Shown: piece after piece, positions 57,400 through 64,000 of the stretch
How the letters are laid out: each line of letters opens with the position of its first letter
Numbering within the stretch: position 1 is the first letter of the stretch
DNA from: Sphingomonas guangdongensis
Lineage (GTDB): Bacteria; Pseudomonadota; Alphaproteobacteria; Sphingomonadales; Sphingomonadaceae
Assembly: GCF_900199185.1 (NCBI RefSeq)
Contig: NZ_OBMI01000002.1
Location: 868,001 to 932,000 of the forward strand
Direction of reading: 5' to 3'
DNA length: 64,000 nucleotides
Made by a program: the position numbers and the translations under genes
Notes under the pieces: generated by a model
What the model was told of the DNA's origin: nothing
The model's input: only the letters and a program-made list of their open reading frames with translations
Databases searched by the model: none

Positions 57400-58749
57400 A
57401 TGACCGCGCCCTCGCTCCTATGGTTCCGACAGGACCTGCGCCTTGCCGATCATCCCGCGCTCGTCGCCGCCGCGGCGGCCGGTCCCGTCATACCGGTCTA
57501 CGTCCTCGACGACGAAGGGCCCGGCGACTGGGCGATCGGCGGGGCGCAGCGCTGGTGGCTGCACGGCAGCCTGGCGTCGCTGGCGAAGGACCTGGAGGCG
57601 CTCGGCTCGCGGCTGATCCTGCGGCGGGGCAGGTCGGAGGCGGTGCTTGCCAACCTGCTGGAGGAGAGCGGTGCCGAGCGCGTCCACGCGACCAAGCACG
57701 GCGAACCCTGGTGGCGAGCGGCGGACGCGGCGCTCGGCGAGCGCATCGAGCTGCATGACGGCAACCACCTCGCCCCGCTCGGTTCGATCTGCACCGGCGG
57801 CGGCAAGCATTACCGTATCTACGGCTCGTTCTGGAAAGCGCTGCAGGGTTCGCTGCCGCCCGAGAAGCCGGTGCCCGCACCCAAGAAGCTGACCGCACCC
57901 GCCAGATGGCCGAAGGGCGACAAGCTCGCCGACTGGCACCTGCTCCCCACCAAACCGGATTGGGCGAGCGACTTCCACGGCACGCCGGGTGAGGCGACCG
58001 CGCAGAACACGGTGCGCGCCTTTGCTGCAAAGGTCGGCGACTATGAGGCGCATCGCAACCTGCCGGCGGAGGAGGGAACGTCGGGACTGTCCCCGCACCT
58101 CCACCATGGTGAGGTCTCGCCGCGCGCGGTCTGGCATGCAATGGCGGGCCACAAGGACGCCGAGAAGTTCCTGAGGGAGCTCGCCTGGCGCGACTTCACC
58201 GACAATCTGACGCTCGACCTGCCCGACTATGCCGACCGCAACGGCCGCCCCGCCTTCGACAAGATGAAGTGGCGCAAGGCGCCGAAGGAGCTGCGCGCCT
58301 GGCAGCAGGGGCGCACCGGCTACCCGATCGTCGATGCCGGCATGCGCCAGCTGTGGCAGAGCGGGTGGATGCACAACCGGGTGCGGATGATCACCGCCTC
58401 CTTCCTGATCAAGCACCTGCTGATCGACTGGCGGGAGGGCGAGCGCTGGTTCTGGGACACGCTGGTCGATGCGGATTACGGCAACAATTCGGTCAACTGG
58501 CAGTGGATCGCGGGATCGGGGGTCGATGCCAACATGTGGAGCCGGATCATGACCCCGATCGGCCAGTCGGAGAAGTTCGCCGCCGCGGACTATATCCGCC
58601 GCTGGGTGCCCGAGCTCGCCGACCTGTCCGACGCCCACATCCACGATCCGGAGACGAACGGCGTCCGGCCCGACAATTATCCCGCGCCCATCATCGGGCA
58701 CCGCGAGGCGCGCGAGCGGGCACTGGCGGCGGGGCGCGCGATCCGCTGA
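57400..58749 (+). CDS. phrB: Deoxyribodipyrimidine (CPD) photolyase, class I
   Basis: 449 residues from ATG 57400 ('MTAPSLLWFRQDLRLADHPA'); the in-frame ATGs at 57382 and 57391 add up to six residues and the former overlaps the HDAC-like stop. The N-terminal DNA photolyase domain is followed by an FAD-binding domain: 'GTSGLSPHLHHGEVSPRAVW', 'GYPIVDAGMRQLWQSGWMHN', 'RVRMITASFLIKHLLIDWRE' and 'YGNNSVNWQWIAGSGVDAN'. It repairs cyclobutane dimers with blue/near-UV light. Confidence 0.95.
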   Translation: MTAPSLLWFRQDLRLADHPALVAAAAAGPVIPVYVLDDEGPGDWAIGGAQRWWLHGSLASLAKDLEALGSRLILRRGRSEAVLANLLEESGAERVHATKHGEPWWRAADAALGERIELHDGNHLAPLGSICTGGGKHYRIYGSFWKALQGSLPPEKPVPAPKKLTAPARWPKGDKLADWHLLPTKPDWASDFHGTPGEATAQNTVRAFAAKVGDYEAHRNLPAEEGTSGLSPHLHHGEVSPRAVWHAMAGHKDAEKFLRELAWRDFTDNLTLDLPDYADRNGRPAFDKMKWRKAPKELRAWQQGRTGYPIVDAGMRQLWQSGWMHNRVRMITASFLIKHLLIDWREGERWFWDTLVDADYGNNSVNWQWIAGSGVDANMWSRIMTPIGQSEKFAAADYIRRWVPELADLSDAHIHDPETNGVRPDNYPAPIIGHREARERALAAGRAIR

Positions 58750-58789
58750 CGCTTGCCACGTCGTTCGCCTGATCTAATAGGCGCGGGGC

Positions 58790-60043
58790 ATGGACGTAGG
58801 GGTACCGAACCGGGGCAGACGGCCGATCGACCGGGCGCGGGTGCGCGCCGGCGGCGGGTGGATGAACGCGGTCGCGCCGCTCTGGCACCGCATGCTCGAC
58901 CGGATCGATCGCGGGCTGGCGGCGGGCGCGATCGAGGCCACGCTGCCCGACGGCACCGCGCGGTTGCTCGGCGGGCGTGCGGACGGTCCGGTCGCGGTGG
59001 TCGACGTGCGCCGTTGGCGTGCGCTGTGGCGGCTGGCGGCCGGCGGCTCGGCGGGCTGGTACGAGGCCTGGGCGGCGGGCGACTGGGCGAGCCCGGATCC
59101 GGTGCCGCTGTTCGATCTCTTCATGCGCAATCGCGTGAGCCTGGGACAAGTCGCTCGCGCGTCGGCATTTTCGAAACAGGTCCGGCTGCTACGCCACTGG
59201 CTGCGGCGCAACACGCCGGCGCGGGCGCGGGCGAACGTCGCCTATCATTACGACCTCGGCAATGACTTCTATCGGCCGTGGCTCGATGACGGCATGACTT
59301 ATTCGAGTGCGCGCTTTCCGGAGTCGGGCATGAGCTTGGAAGCGGCGCAGCACGTGAAGCTCACAGAGCTGCTTGCCCGCACCGCGACGGCGGCGGGGGA
59401 CACGATCCTGGAGATTGGCTGCGGCTGGGGATCGTTCGCGCGGGTGGCGGCAGACGCGGGCGTCGCGGTTCACGGCATCACGCTCTCGACCGAGCAGCGT
59501 GCCTATGCGGCCGCGCGGCTAACTGATGCGCCGCCCGGCACCCGCGTGACCATTACCGACTACCGCGACGTCGTCGGAACCTACGACGCGGTCGTGAGCT
59601 GCGAGATGGTGGAGGCGGTCGGACGCGAATACTGGGGCGACTACCTCCGCACCATCGCGCGGGTGCTGAAGCCCGGCGGTCGGGCCGCGTTGCAGCTCAT
59701 CACGATCGACGACGCGATCTTCGAATCCTACAGCAACAACGTTGATTTTATTCAGGCTTACGTCTTTCCCGGCGGCATGCTGCTTTCCGAGCGGGCGTTT
59801 CGGGCGGAGGCGGCGCGGGCAGGGCTGCACTGGCAGGAACGGGTCGCCTTCGGCGAGGATTACGCGGAGACGCTGCGGCGCTGGCGGGAGCGGTTCGATG
59901 CCGCGGTCGCACAGCACCGCCTGCCATGGGAGTTCGATCGAGAATTCATTAACTTGTGGCGCTATTATCTTATGTACTGCGAAGGTGGGTTCCGCGGTGG
60001 CGGCATCGATGTGCTCCAGGTCACGCTGATCAAGGGGGAGTGA
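58790..60043 (+). CDS. cfa: Cyclopropane-fatty-acyl-phospholipid synthase family methyltransferase
   Basis: 417 residues. The N-terminal lipid-binding part includes 'GWYEAWAAGDWASPDPVPLF'. The methyltransferase has motif I 'DTILEIGCGWGSFARVAADA', preceded by 'NVAYHYDLGNDFYRPWLDDG' and 'MTYSSARF'. 'GITLSTEQRAYAAARL' follows, and later 'YVFPGGMLLS'. It transfers a methylene from SAM to unsaturated phospholipid chains. The end of the gene abuts the serine hydrolase start by one base. Confidence 0.94.
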   Translation: MDVGVPNRGRRPIDRARVRAGGGWMNAVAPLWHRMLDRIDRGLAAGAIEATLPDGTARLLGGRADGPVAVVDVRRWRALWRLAAGGSAGWYEAWAAGDWASPDPVPLFDLFMRNRVSLGQVARASAFSKQVRLLRHWLRRNTPARARANVAYHYDLGNDFYRPWLDDGMTYSSARFPESGMSLEAAQHVKLTELLARTATAAGDTILEIGCGWGSFARVAADAGVAVHGITLSTEQRAYAAARLTDAPPGTRVTITDYRDVVGTYDAVVSCEMVEAVGREYWGDYLRTIARVLKPGGRAALQLITIDDAIFESYSNNVDFIQAYVFPGGMLLSERAFRAEAARAGLHWQERVAFGEDYAETLRRWRERFDAAVAQHRLPWEFDREFINLWRYYLMYCEGGFRGGGIDVLQVTLIKGE

Positions 60044-61218
60044 TGCGGCGGTTTGTCCTGCTTGCCGCGGCGCTGCTGGCGGCGTGCGCGCCGACCGTGC
60101 GGTCCGGGGCGCCACGCGGTCCCGTCCGGCTGACTGCCGGAACGGACGCAGCGCTGCGCCAGGTTGGGGCGGAAGTGCTGTTCTGGTCGCAGGAGCAGCG
60201 CGACCGGCACTTCCCGCACATGGAGCAGGTCTTCCCCACCCACGTCGTGCGGGCGGGCAACCGCCCGCGACCGCTGCCCACCGGGGCGCCGCTAGCGGTG
60301 CGCGCCGCCGACCTCGATGCCTTCATGACTGCGCAGAACGTCGCTGGCCTCATCGTCGTTCAGGATGGTAAGATCCGGCTGGAGCGTTACACTCGCGGCC
60401 TTGATCGCCGAGGGCGCTGGACAAGCTTCTCCGTCGCGAAATCCTTCACCTCCACGCTGGTCGGGGCGGCGATCCGCGACGGCCACATTCGCTCGGTCGA
60501 TGAGCCGGTAACCAGGTACATTCAGGAGCTTCGCGGCAGCGCCTACGACGGTGTGACAATCGCGCAGCTGCTCAGCATGACCTCGGGCGTCCGCTGGAAC
60601 GAGGACTACACCGACGCCAATTCAGACGTCGCGCGCATGTTCGCGAACCCGACGCCGCCGGGCATGGACGCGACCGTCGCCTATATGCGCACGCTGCCGC
60701 GCGAGGCAGCGCCGGGCACCAAGTGGGTGTACAAGACCGGCGAGACCAACCTCATTGGCGTGCTGGTCGCCAAGGCCACCGGCAAGTCGCTCGCGGCCTA
60801 CCTGAGCGACACGGTGTGGCGCCGGTTCGGCATGGAAGCCGACGCCTACTGGATGGTCGATCCGAGCGGCCGTGAGGTCGGCGGCTGCTGCCTGTCCGTC
60901 ACGCTGCGCGACTACGCCCGCATGGGGCAACTGGCGCTGGAGGGCGGACGCGGGATCGTGCCGGACGGCTGGTTCGCGGCGGCGACGGCGGAGAAGGCCA
61001 GCATCGGGCGGCCGGGATACGGCTACGGCTATCAGTGGTGGACCTATCCGGAGGGTCGCTTCGGCGGCGCCGGCATCTTCGGCCAGTCGATCACGATCGA
61101 TCCCGCGCGCCGCATGGTGGTGGCGATCGTCAGCGCCTGGCCCCGCGCGACCGACCGCGCGCTGTCTGCGGAACGGACGGCGATGCTGGCGAAGCTGTTC
61201 GCGGCGACCGCGAAGTAA
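60043..61218 (+). CDS. Serine hydrolase of the beta-lactamase/class C family, lipoprotein
   Basis: 391 residues from ATG 60043 (TGATG overlap with cfa). Lipobox 'LLAAC' at the end of a short signal. The catalytic S130-V-A-K133 lies in 'WTSFSVAKSFTSTLV', with the second-motif region 'KWVYKTGETNLIGVL'. 'QWWTYPEGRFGGAGIFGQ' is in the C-terminal part. It belongs to the PBP/beta-lactamase-like esterase group; penicillin-binding or ester hydrolysis are possible. No evidence for antibiotic resistance. Confidence 0.92.
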   Translation: MRRFVLLAAALLAACAPTVRSGAPRGPVRLTAGTDAALRQVGAEVLFWSQEQRDRHFPHMEQVFPTHVVRAGNRPRPLPTGAPLAVRAADLDAFMTAQNVAGLIVVQDGKIRLERYTRGLDRRGRWTSFSVAKSFTSTLVGAAIRDGHIRSVDEPVTRYIQELRGSAYDGVTIAQLLSMTSGVRWNEDYTDANSDVARMFANPTPPGMDATVAYMRTLPREAAPGTKWVYKTGETNLIGVLVAKATGKSLAAYLSDTVWRRFGMEADAYWMVDPSGREVGGCCLSVTLRDYARMGQLALEGGRGIVPDGWFAAATAEKASIGRPGYGYGYQWWTYPEGRFGGAGIFGQSITIDPARRMVVAIVSAWPRATDRALSAERTAMLAKLFAATAK

Positions 61219-61219
61219 G

Positions 61220-61320
61220 CGCCACGCCAGCCGTGGCTGGAATCCGTGTCTGTTTGTGATCGGGGTCAGGTCAGCGACGATCGAGACAGACATGGATGCC
61301 AGCCTCCGCTGGCATGACGG
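61220..61320. repeat. Intergenic inverted repeat (REP-like element)
   Basis: The left arm 'cgccacgccagccgtggctg' (61220-) and the right arm ending 'ggcatgacgg' (about 61285-61320) are imperfect reverse complements around a loop with 'gatcggggtcaggtc'. 'CATGCCAGCGGAGGCTGGCATCC' is the typical sphingomonad intergenic repeat. It fills the spacer between the serine hydrolase and SDR genes, which converge. Confidence 0.72.
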
Positions 61321-61324
61321 GAGT

Positions 61325-62035
61325 TTACTCCACCCGCACCCGCGTACCGGTGTTGAAATCCTCGCCGAGCAGCGCGACGATGCGGTCGGCGACCACCTCC
61401 GGCGCCTTGACGCTCGCGGGGTCCTCGCCCGGGAAGGCGCGCTCGCGCATCCTGGTGCGGGTGGCGCCCGGGTCGAGCACCGCGACGCGGACGCGGCTCA
61501 GCTGGCGCACCTCGTCGGCGTAGCTCAGCAGGAGGTTCTCGAACGCCGCCTTGGACGCGCCGTACATGCCCCAGTAGGCGCGGGGCTTGGCACCGACGCT
61601 GGAGGTCACGCCGATCACCCGTCCGGCGAACGCCTTGCGGAGCGCGCCGTCGAACGCGGCGAGCAGGGCCGCCTGCGCGCTGACGTTGAGGGTCAGCACG
61701 CGCGACAACTCCTTGGGGTCGAACGCCGACACCGGCGAGAGTGTGCCGAGCATGGCGGCGTTCAGGATCAGCGCGTCGAGCGCCGGCCAGCGCTCGCCAA
61801 TCGCAGCGGCCAGGCGCGGGATCGAGTCGCCTTCCGCCAGGTCGAGCGGCGCGATCGTGGCGGTGCCGCCGGCTGCGTGGATCGCCTCCTCGACCTCCTC
61901 CAGCCCGCCGGCGGTGCGTGCGGTCAGGATGACGTGCGCGCCCGCCGCACCCAGCGCGCGCGCGGTCGCCGAGCCGATCCCGCGACTGGCACCGGTGACG
62001 AGCGCCGTCCGGCCGGACAGGGGAAGGTCGGTCAT
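61325..62035 (-). CDS. SDR family short-chain dehydrogenase/reductase
   Basis: 236 residues. Cofactor motif 'TALVTGASRGIGSATARALG', 'LDALILNAAMLGTLSPVSAF' (NAG equivalent), active-site Ser in 'GVTSSVGAKPRAYWG' and Y-x3-K in 'MYGASKAAFENLLLSYADEV'. A classical NAD(P)H reductase with no obvious substrate. It lies 23 bases upstream of the purF stop and on the same strand, so it may share the purF transcript. Confidence 0.94.
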   Translation of the reverse strand: MTDLPLSGRTALVTGASRGIGSATARALGAAGAHVILTARTAGGLEEVEEAIHAAGGTATIAPLDLAEGDSIPRLAAAIGERWPALDALILNAAMLGTLSPVSAFDPKELSRVLTLNVSAQAALLAAFDGALRKAFAGRVIGVTSSVGAKPRAYWGMYGASKAAFENLLLSYADEVRQLSRVRVAVLDPGATRTRMRERAFPGEDPASVKAPEVVADRIVALLGEDFNTGTRVRVE

Positions 62036-62058
62036 GGAGGTTCCTGCGGGCGTGAGGG

Positions 62059-63519
62059 TCAGCCGACGCGCTCTTCGAGCAGCGCGAACTGGTCGAGCGG
62101 CGCCTGCTCGTCCTGGTCGGTCAGCGTCGTCGGATAGTCGCCGGTAAAGCAGGCGTCGCAGTAGCCGGGCTTTACCCGCGGGCGTCCGTCCGACCCGAGC
62201 GCCTTGTAGAGCCCGTCGATCGTGATGAAGGCGAGGCTGTCGGCCTGGATGTATTGCCGCATCTGCTCGAGGTCGTGGGTCGCGGCGAGCAGCTTCGACC
62301 GCTCGGGTGTGTCGACACCGTAGAAGCAGCTGTGGCGGGTCGGCGGCGAGGCGATCCGCATGTGGACCTCCGCCGCGCCCGCCTCGCGCATCATCTGCAC
62401 GATCTTGAGGCTGGTGGTGCCGCGCACGATCGAATCGTCGATCAGGACGACGCGTTTACCCTTGATCAGCGCGCGATTGGCGTTGTGCTTCAGCTTGACG
62501 CCCAGGTGGCGGACCTTGTCGCCCGGCTGGATGAAGGTGCGGCCGACATAGTGCGAGCGGATGATGCCGAGTTCGAAGGGCTGGCCCGATTGCTGCGAGA
62601 AGCCGATCGCGGCAGGTACGCCCGAATCGGGCACGGGGATGACCAGGTCGGCGTCGGCCGGCGCCTCGATTGCGAGCTGCGCGCCGATTGCCTTGCGCAC
62701 CGAGTAGACCGACTGGTCCTCCGCGATCGAATCAGGGCGGGAGAAATAGACCCACTCGAAGATGCAGGGCCGCGCTGCATGCTGGGTGAAGGGGCGGTGC
62801 GAGCTCATCTCGCCGCCCTCCTTCACGATGATCATCTCGCCCGGCTCAACCGAGCGGATGAACTCGGCGCCGACCACGTCGAGCGCGACCGTTTCGGAGG
62901 CGAAGATCACCGCGTCGCCGAGCCGCCCCATGACCAGCGGGCGGATGCCGAGCGGATCGCGGCAGGCGATCATGCCCTCGCGCGTCATGCAGATAAGCGA
63001 ATAGGCGCCCTCCACCTGCTTCAGCGCGTCGATGAACCGGTCGATCAGCGTGCGGTAGCTCGACGTCGCGACCAGGTGGATGATCGTTTCCGTGTCGCTC
63101 GTCGACTGGAAGATCGAGCCCGAGCGGACCAGATCGCGGCGCAGCCGCTGCGCGTTGGAAATGTTGCCGTTGTGCGCGACCGCGAAGCCGCCGCTCTGCA
63201 GTTCGGCATAGAGCGGCTGAACGTTGCGGAGCGCCGTCTCGCCCGTCGTGGAGTAGCGGACGTGGCCACAGGCGGTGGTGCCGGTCAGCTGGCGGATGAT
63301 GTCGTCGCGGTCGAAGTTGCCGGCAACGTGCCCCATGGCGCGGTAGGTGTGAAAGGCGTGCCCATCGTAGGTGGTGATCCCGGCCGCCTCCTGGCCGCGA
63401 TGCTGCAGCGCGTGCAGCCCGAGCGCGACCAGTGCGGCGGCGCCCTCCGCTCCGGACACGCCGAAGATGCCGCACTCCTCGCGCAGCTTATCGTCGTCGA
63501 AGGGGTGAGTCGTGAGCAT
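62059..63519 (-). CDS. purF: Amidophosphoribosyltransferase
   Basis: 486 residues from ATG 63519. The N-terminal propeptide 'MLTTHPFDDDKLREE' is removed to expose the nucleophile Cys16 ('ECGIFGVSG'). The glutaminase has 'HALQHRGQEAAGITTYDG' and 'CGHVRYSTTGE'. The phosphoribosyltransferase has 'KGKRVVLIDDSIVRGTTSLK' (PRPP loop) and 'MREAGAAEVHMRIASPPTRH'. First step of purine synthesis: PRPP + glutamine to phosphoribosylamine. Upstream in-frame codons lack support. Confidence 0.97.
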   Translation of the reverse strand: MLTTHPFDDDKLREECGIFGVSGAEGAAALVALGLHALQHRGQEAAGITTYDGHAFHTYRAMGHVAGNFDRDDIIRQLTGTTACGHVRYSTTGETALRNVQPLYAELQSGGFAVAHNGNISNAQRLRRDLVRSGSIFQSTSDTETIIHLVATSSYRTLIDRFIDALKQVEGAYSLICMTREGMIACRDPLGIRPLVMGRLGDAVIFASETVALDVVGAEFIRSVEPGEMIIVKEGGEMSSHRPFTQHAARPCIFEWVYFSRPDSIAEDQSVYSVRKAIGAQLAIEAPADADLVIPVPDSGVPAAIGFSQQSGQPFELGIIRSHYVGRTFIQPGDKVRHLGVKLKHNANRALIKGKRVVLIDDSIVRGTTSLKIVQMMREAGAAEVHMRIASPPTRHSCFYGVDTPERSKLLAATHDLEQMRQYIQADSLAFITIDGLYKALGSDGRPRVKPGYCDACFTGDYPTTLTDQDEQAPLDQFALLEERVG

Positions 63520-63691
63520 CGCGCCTGCGCCAATGTGTCGGGGACGGCCGCGCATATAGGCGCGCCGCGGTCGATTGTCATGCATTCGCAACACGGCCCG
63601 CCGCGTTTGCCCGCGAGCGGCGAGGAGGGCCGCCGTCGTCGCGATCGGCTAGAGGACTGACGGCGCCGATCGGAGCGGCTACAGTCGGGTC

Positions 63692-64000
63692 ATGAGCGAC
63701 CCGCGAGAGACCGGCACCGACCTTTCCCCCAAGTTCGACGCGAACGGGCTGCTGACCGCCGTCGTCACCGACGCGGACAGCGGCGAGGTGCTGATGGTCG
63801 CGCACATGAACGCCGACGCGCTCGCCCTGACGCTCCAGGGCGGGGAGGCGGTGTTCTGGTCGCGCAGCCGCGCCCGGCTGTGGAAGAAGGGCGAGACCTC
63901 CGGCCATGTCTTGCGCGTCGTGGAAGCGCGGATTGATTGCGACCAGGATGCGGTGTGGCTGCGCTGCACGCCAGCCGGACCCAGCTGCCACACCGGTCGG
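63692..64000 (+). CDS. hisI: Phosphoribosyl-AMP cyclohydrolase, partial at right edge
   Basis: The first 103 codons from ATG 63692 are present; the gene continues past the window. '[20 protein letters not shown]', '[20 protein letters not shown]', '[13 protein letters not shown]' and 'PAGPSCHTG' are HisI signatures, including the Cys and Asp residues that bind Zn and Mg. It opens the PR-AMP ring in histidine synthesis. The end and any fusion to HisE cannot be judged. Confidence 0.93.
   Translation, partial: MSDPRETGTDLSPKFDANGLLTAVVTDADSGEVLMVAHMNADALALTLQGGEAVFWSRSRARLWKKGETSGHVLRVVEARIDCDQDAVWLRCTPAGPSCHTGR

Noticed and set aside
60043..61218. Serine hydrolase as an antibiotic-resistance beta-lactamase
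   Set aside because: It has the S-x-x-K motif of the wider family, but no class C-specific context; esterase or peptidase roles are equally likely.
61325..63519. A riboswitch or PurR-type operator ahead of purF
   Set aside because: No conserved purine-riboswitch core or clear palindrome is visible in the spacer upstream of the ATG.

Overview
The window is chromosomal DNA of a high-GC alphaproteobacterium, most likely a sphingomonad (Sphingomonas or close relative). This is judged from the gene families and general style: a TonB-dependent receptor, a DUF481 porin-like protein, a Slam/TbpB-like pair, a bacteriophytochrome with an HWE-type kinase, a gatCAB operon, many small sphingomonad-type DUF proteins, and frequent GTG starts that overlap the previous stop as GTGA. 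No 16S gene is present, so the genus is an inference. The DNA is almost fully coding. I see no insertion sequence, prophage, CRISPR array or integrase, and no gene-free stretch longer than 300 bases.

Layout. 0-5 kb: a TPR/SPOR envelope protein, the pyrB-pyrC' operon (the DHOase-like partner has lost most metal ligands), a proline-rich lipoprotein, and ruvX. 5-10 kb: a DUF3089 protein and the gatC-gatA-(small membrane protein)-gatB operon, ended by an intergenic inverted repeat. 10-14 kb: a small acidic protein, a three-gene exported operon around an M48 metallopeptidase, and a ChaA-type antiporter. 14-16 kb: clpP and clpX. 16-19 kb: a GT2 glycosyltransferase diverging from a membrane protein gene broken by an in-frame TAG, then a TetR regulator. 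19-25 kb: GH13 glucosidase-GT4 glycosyltransferase, and bphO-bphP (heme oxygenase with phytochrome kinase). 25-32 kb: a thioesterase, a ZnuD-like TonB receptor under a perfect 12-bp palindrome, pncC-nadE, two divergent L,D-transpeptidase-family genes, and tRNA-Arg(UCU).

32-44 kb: a queuosine-precursor-type transporter, purS-purQ, a TbpB-like lipoprotein with a Slam-type outer-membrane protein (type XI secretion), purC, a DUF4349 lipoprotein, small or hypothetical genes, a PLP decarboxylase-like enzyme and parC. 44-50 kb: a GGDEF/EAL protein, the DUF1285-Nudix-cca operon, a flavoprotein and two small genes. 50-56 kb: an arginine-succinyltransferase cluster (M20 hydrolase-astA-astB), a DUF481 protein, rppH and an esterase. 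56-64 kb: an HDAC-like deacetylase, a photolyase, a CFA-type synthase, a serine hydrolase, an SDR enzyme, purF and the start of hisI.

Most of the content is housekeeping: pyrimidine, purine, NAD and histidine synthesis, proteolysis, tRNA maturation and charging, and topology. The parts most worth a second look are the Slam/lipoprotein pair, the unknown membrane protein inside gatCAB, the exported M48 operon, the metal-site-depleted DHOase, the palindromic operator over the TonB receptor promoter, the amber-interrupted membrane gene, and the L,D-transpeptidase gene that runs into an antisense tRNA.
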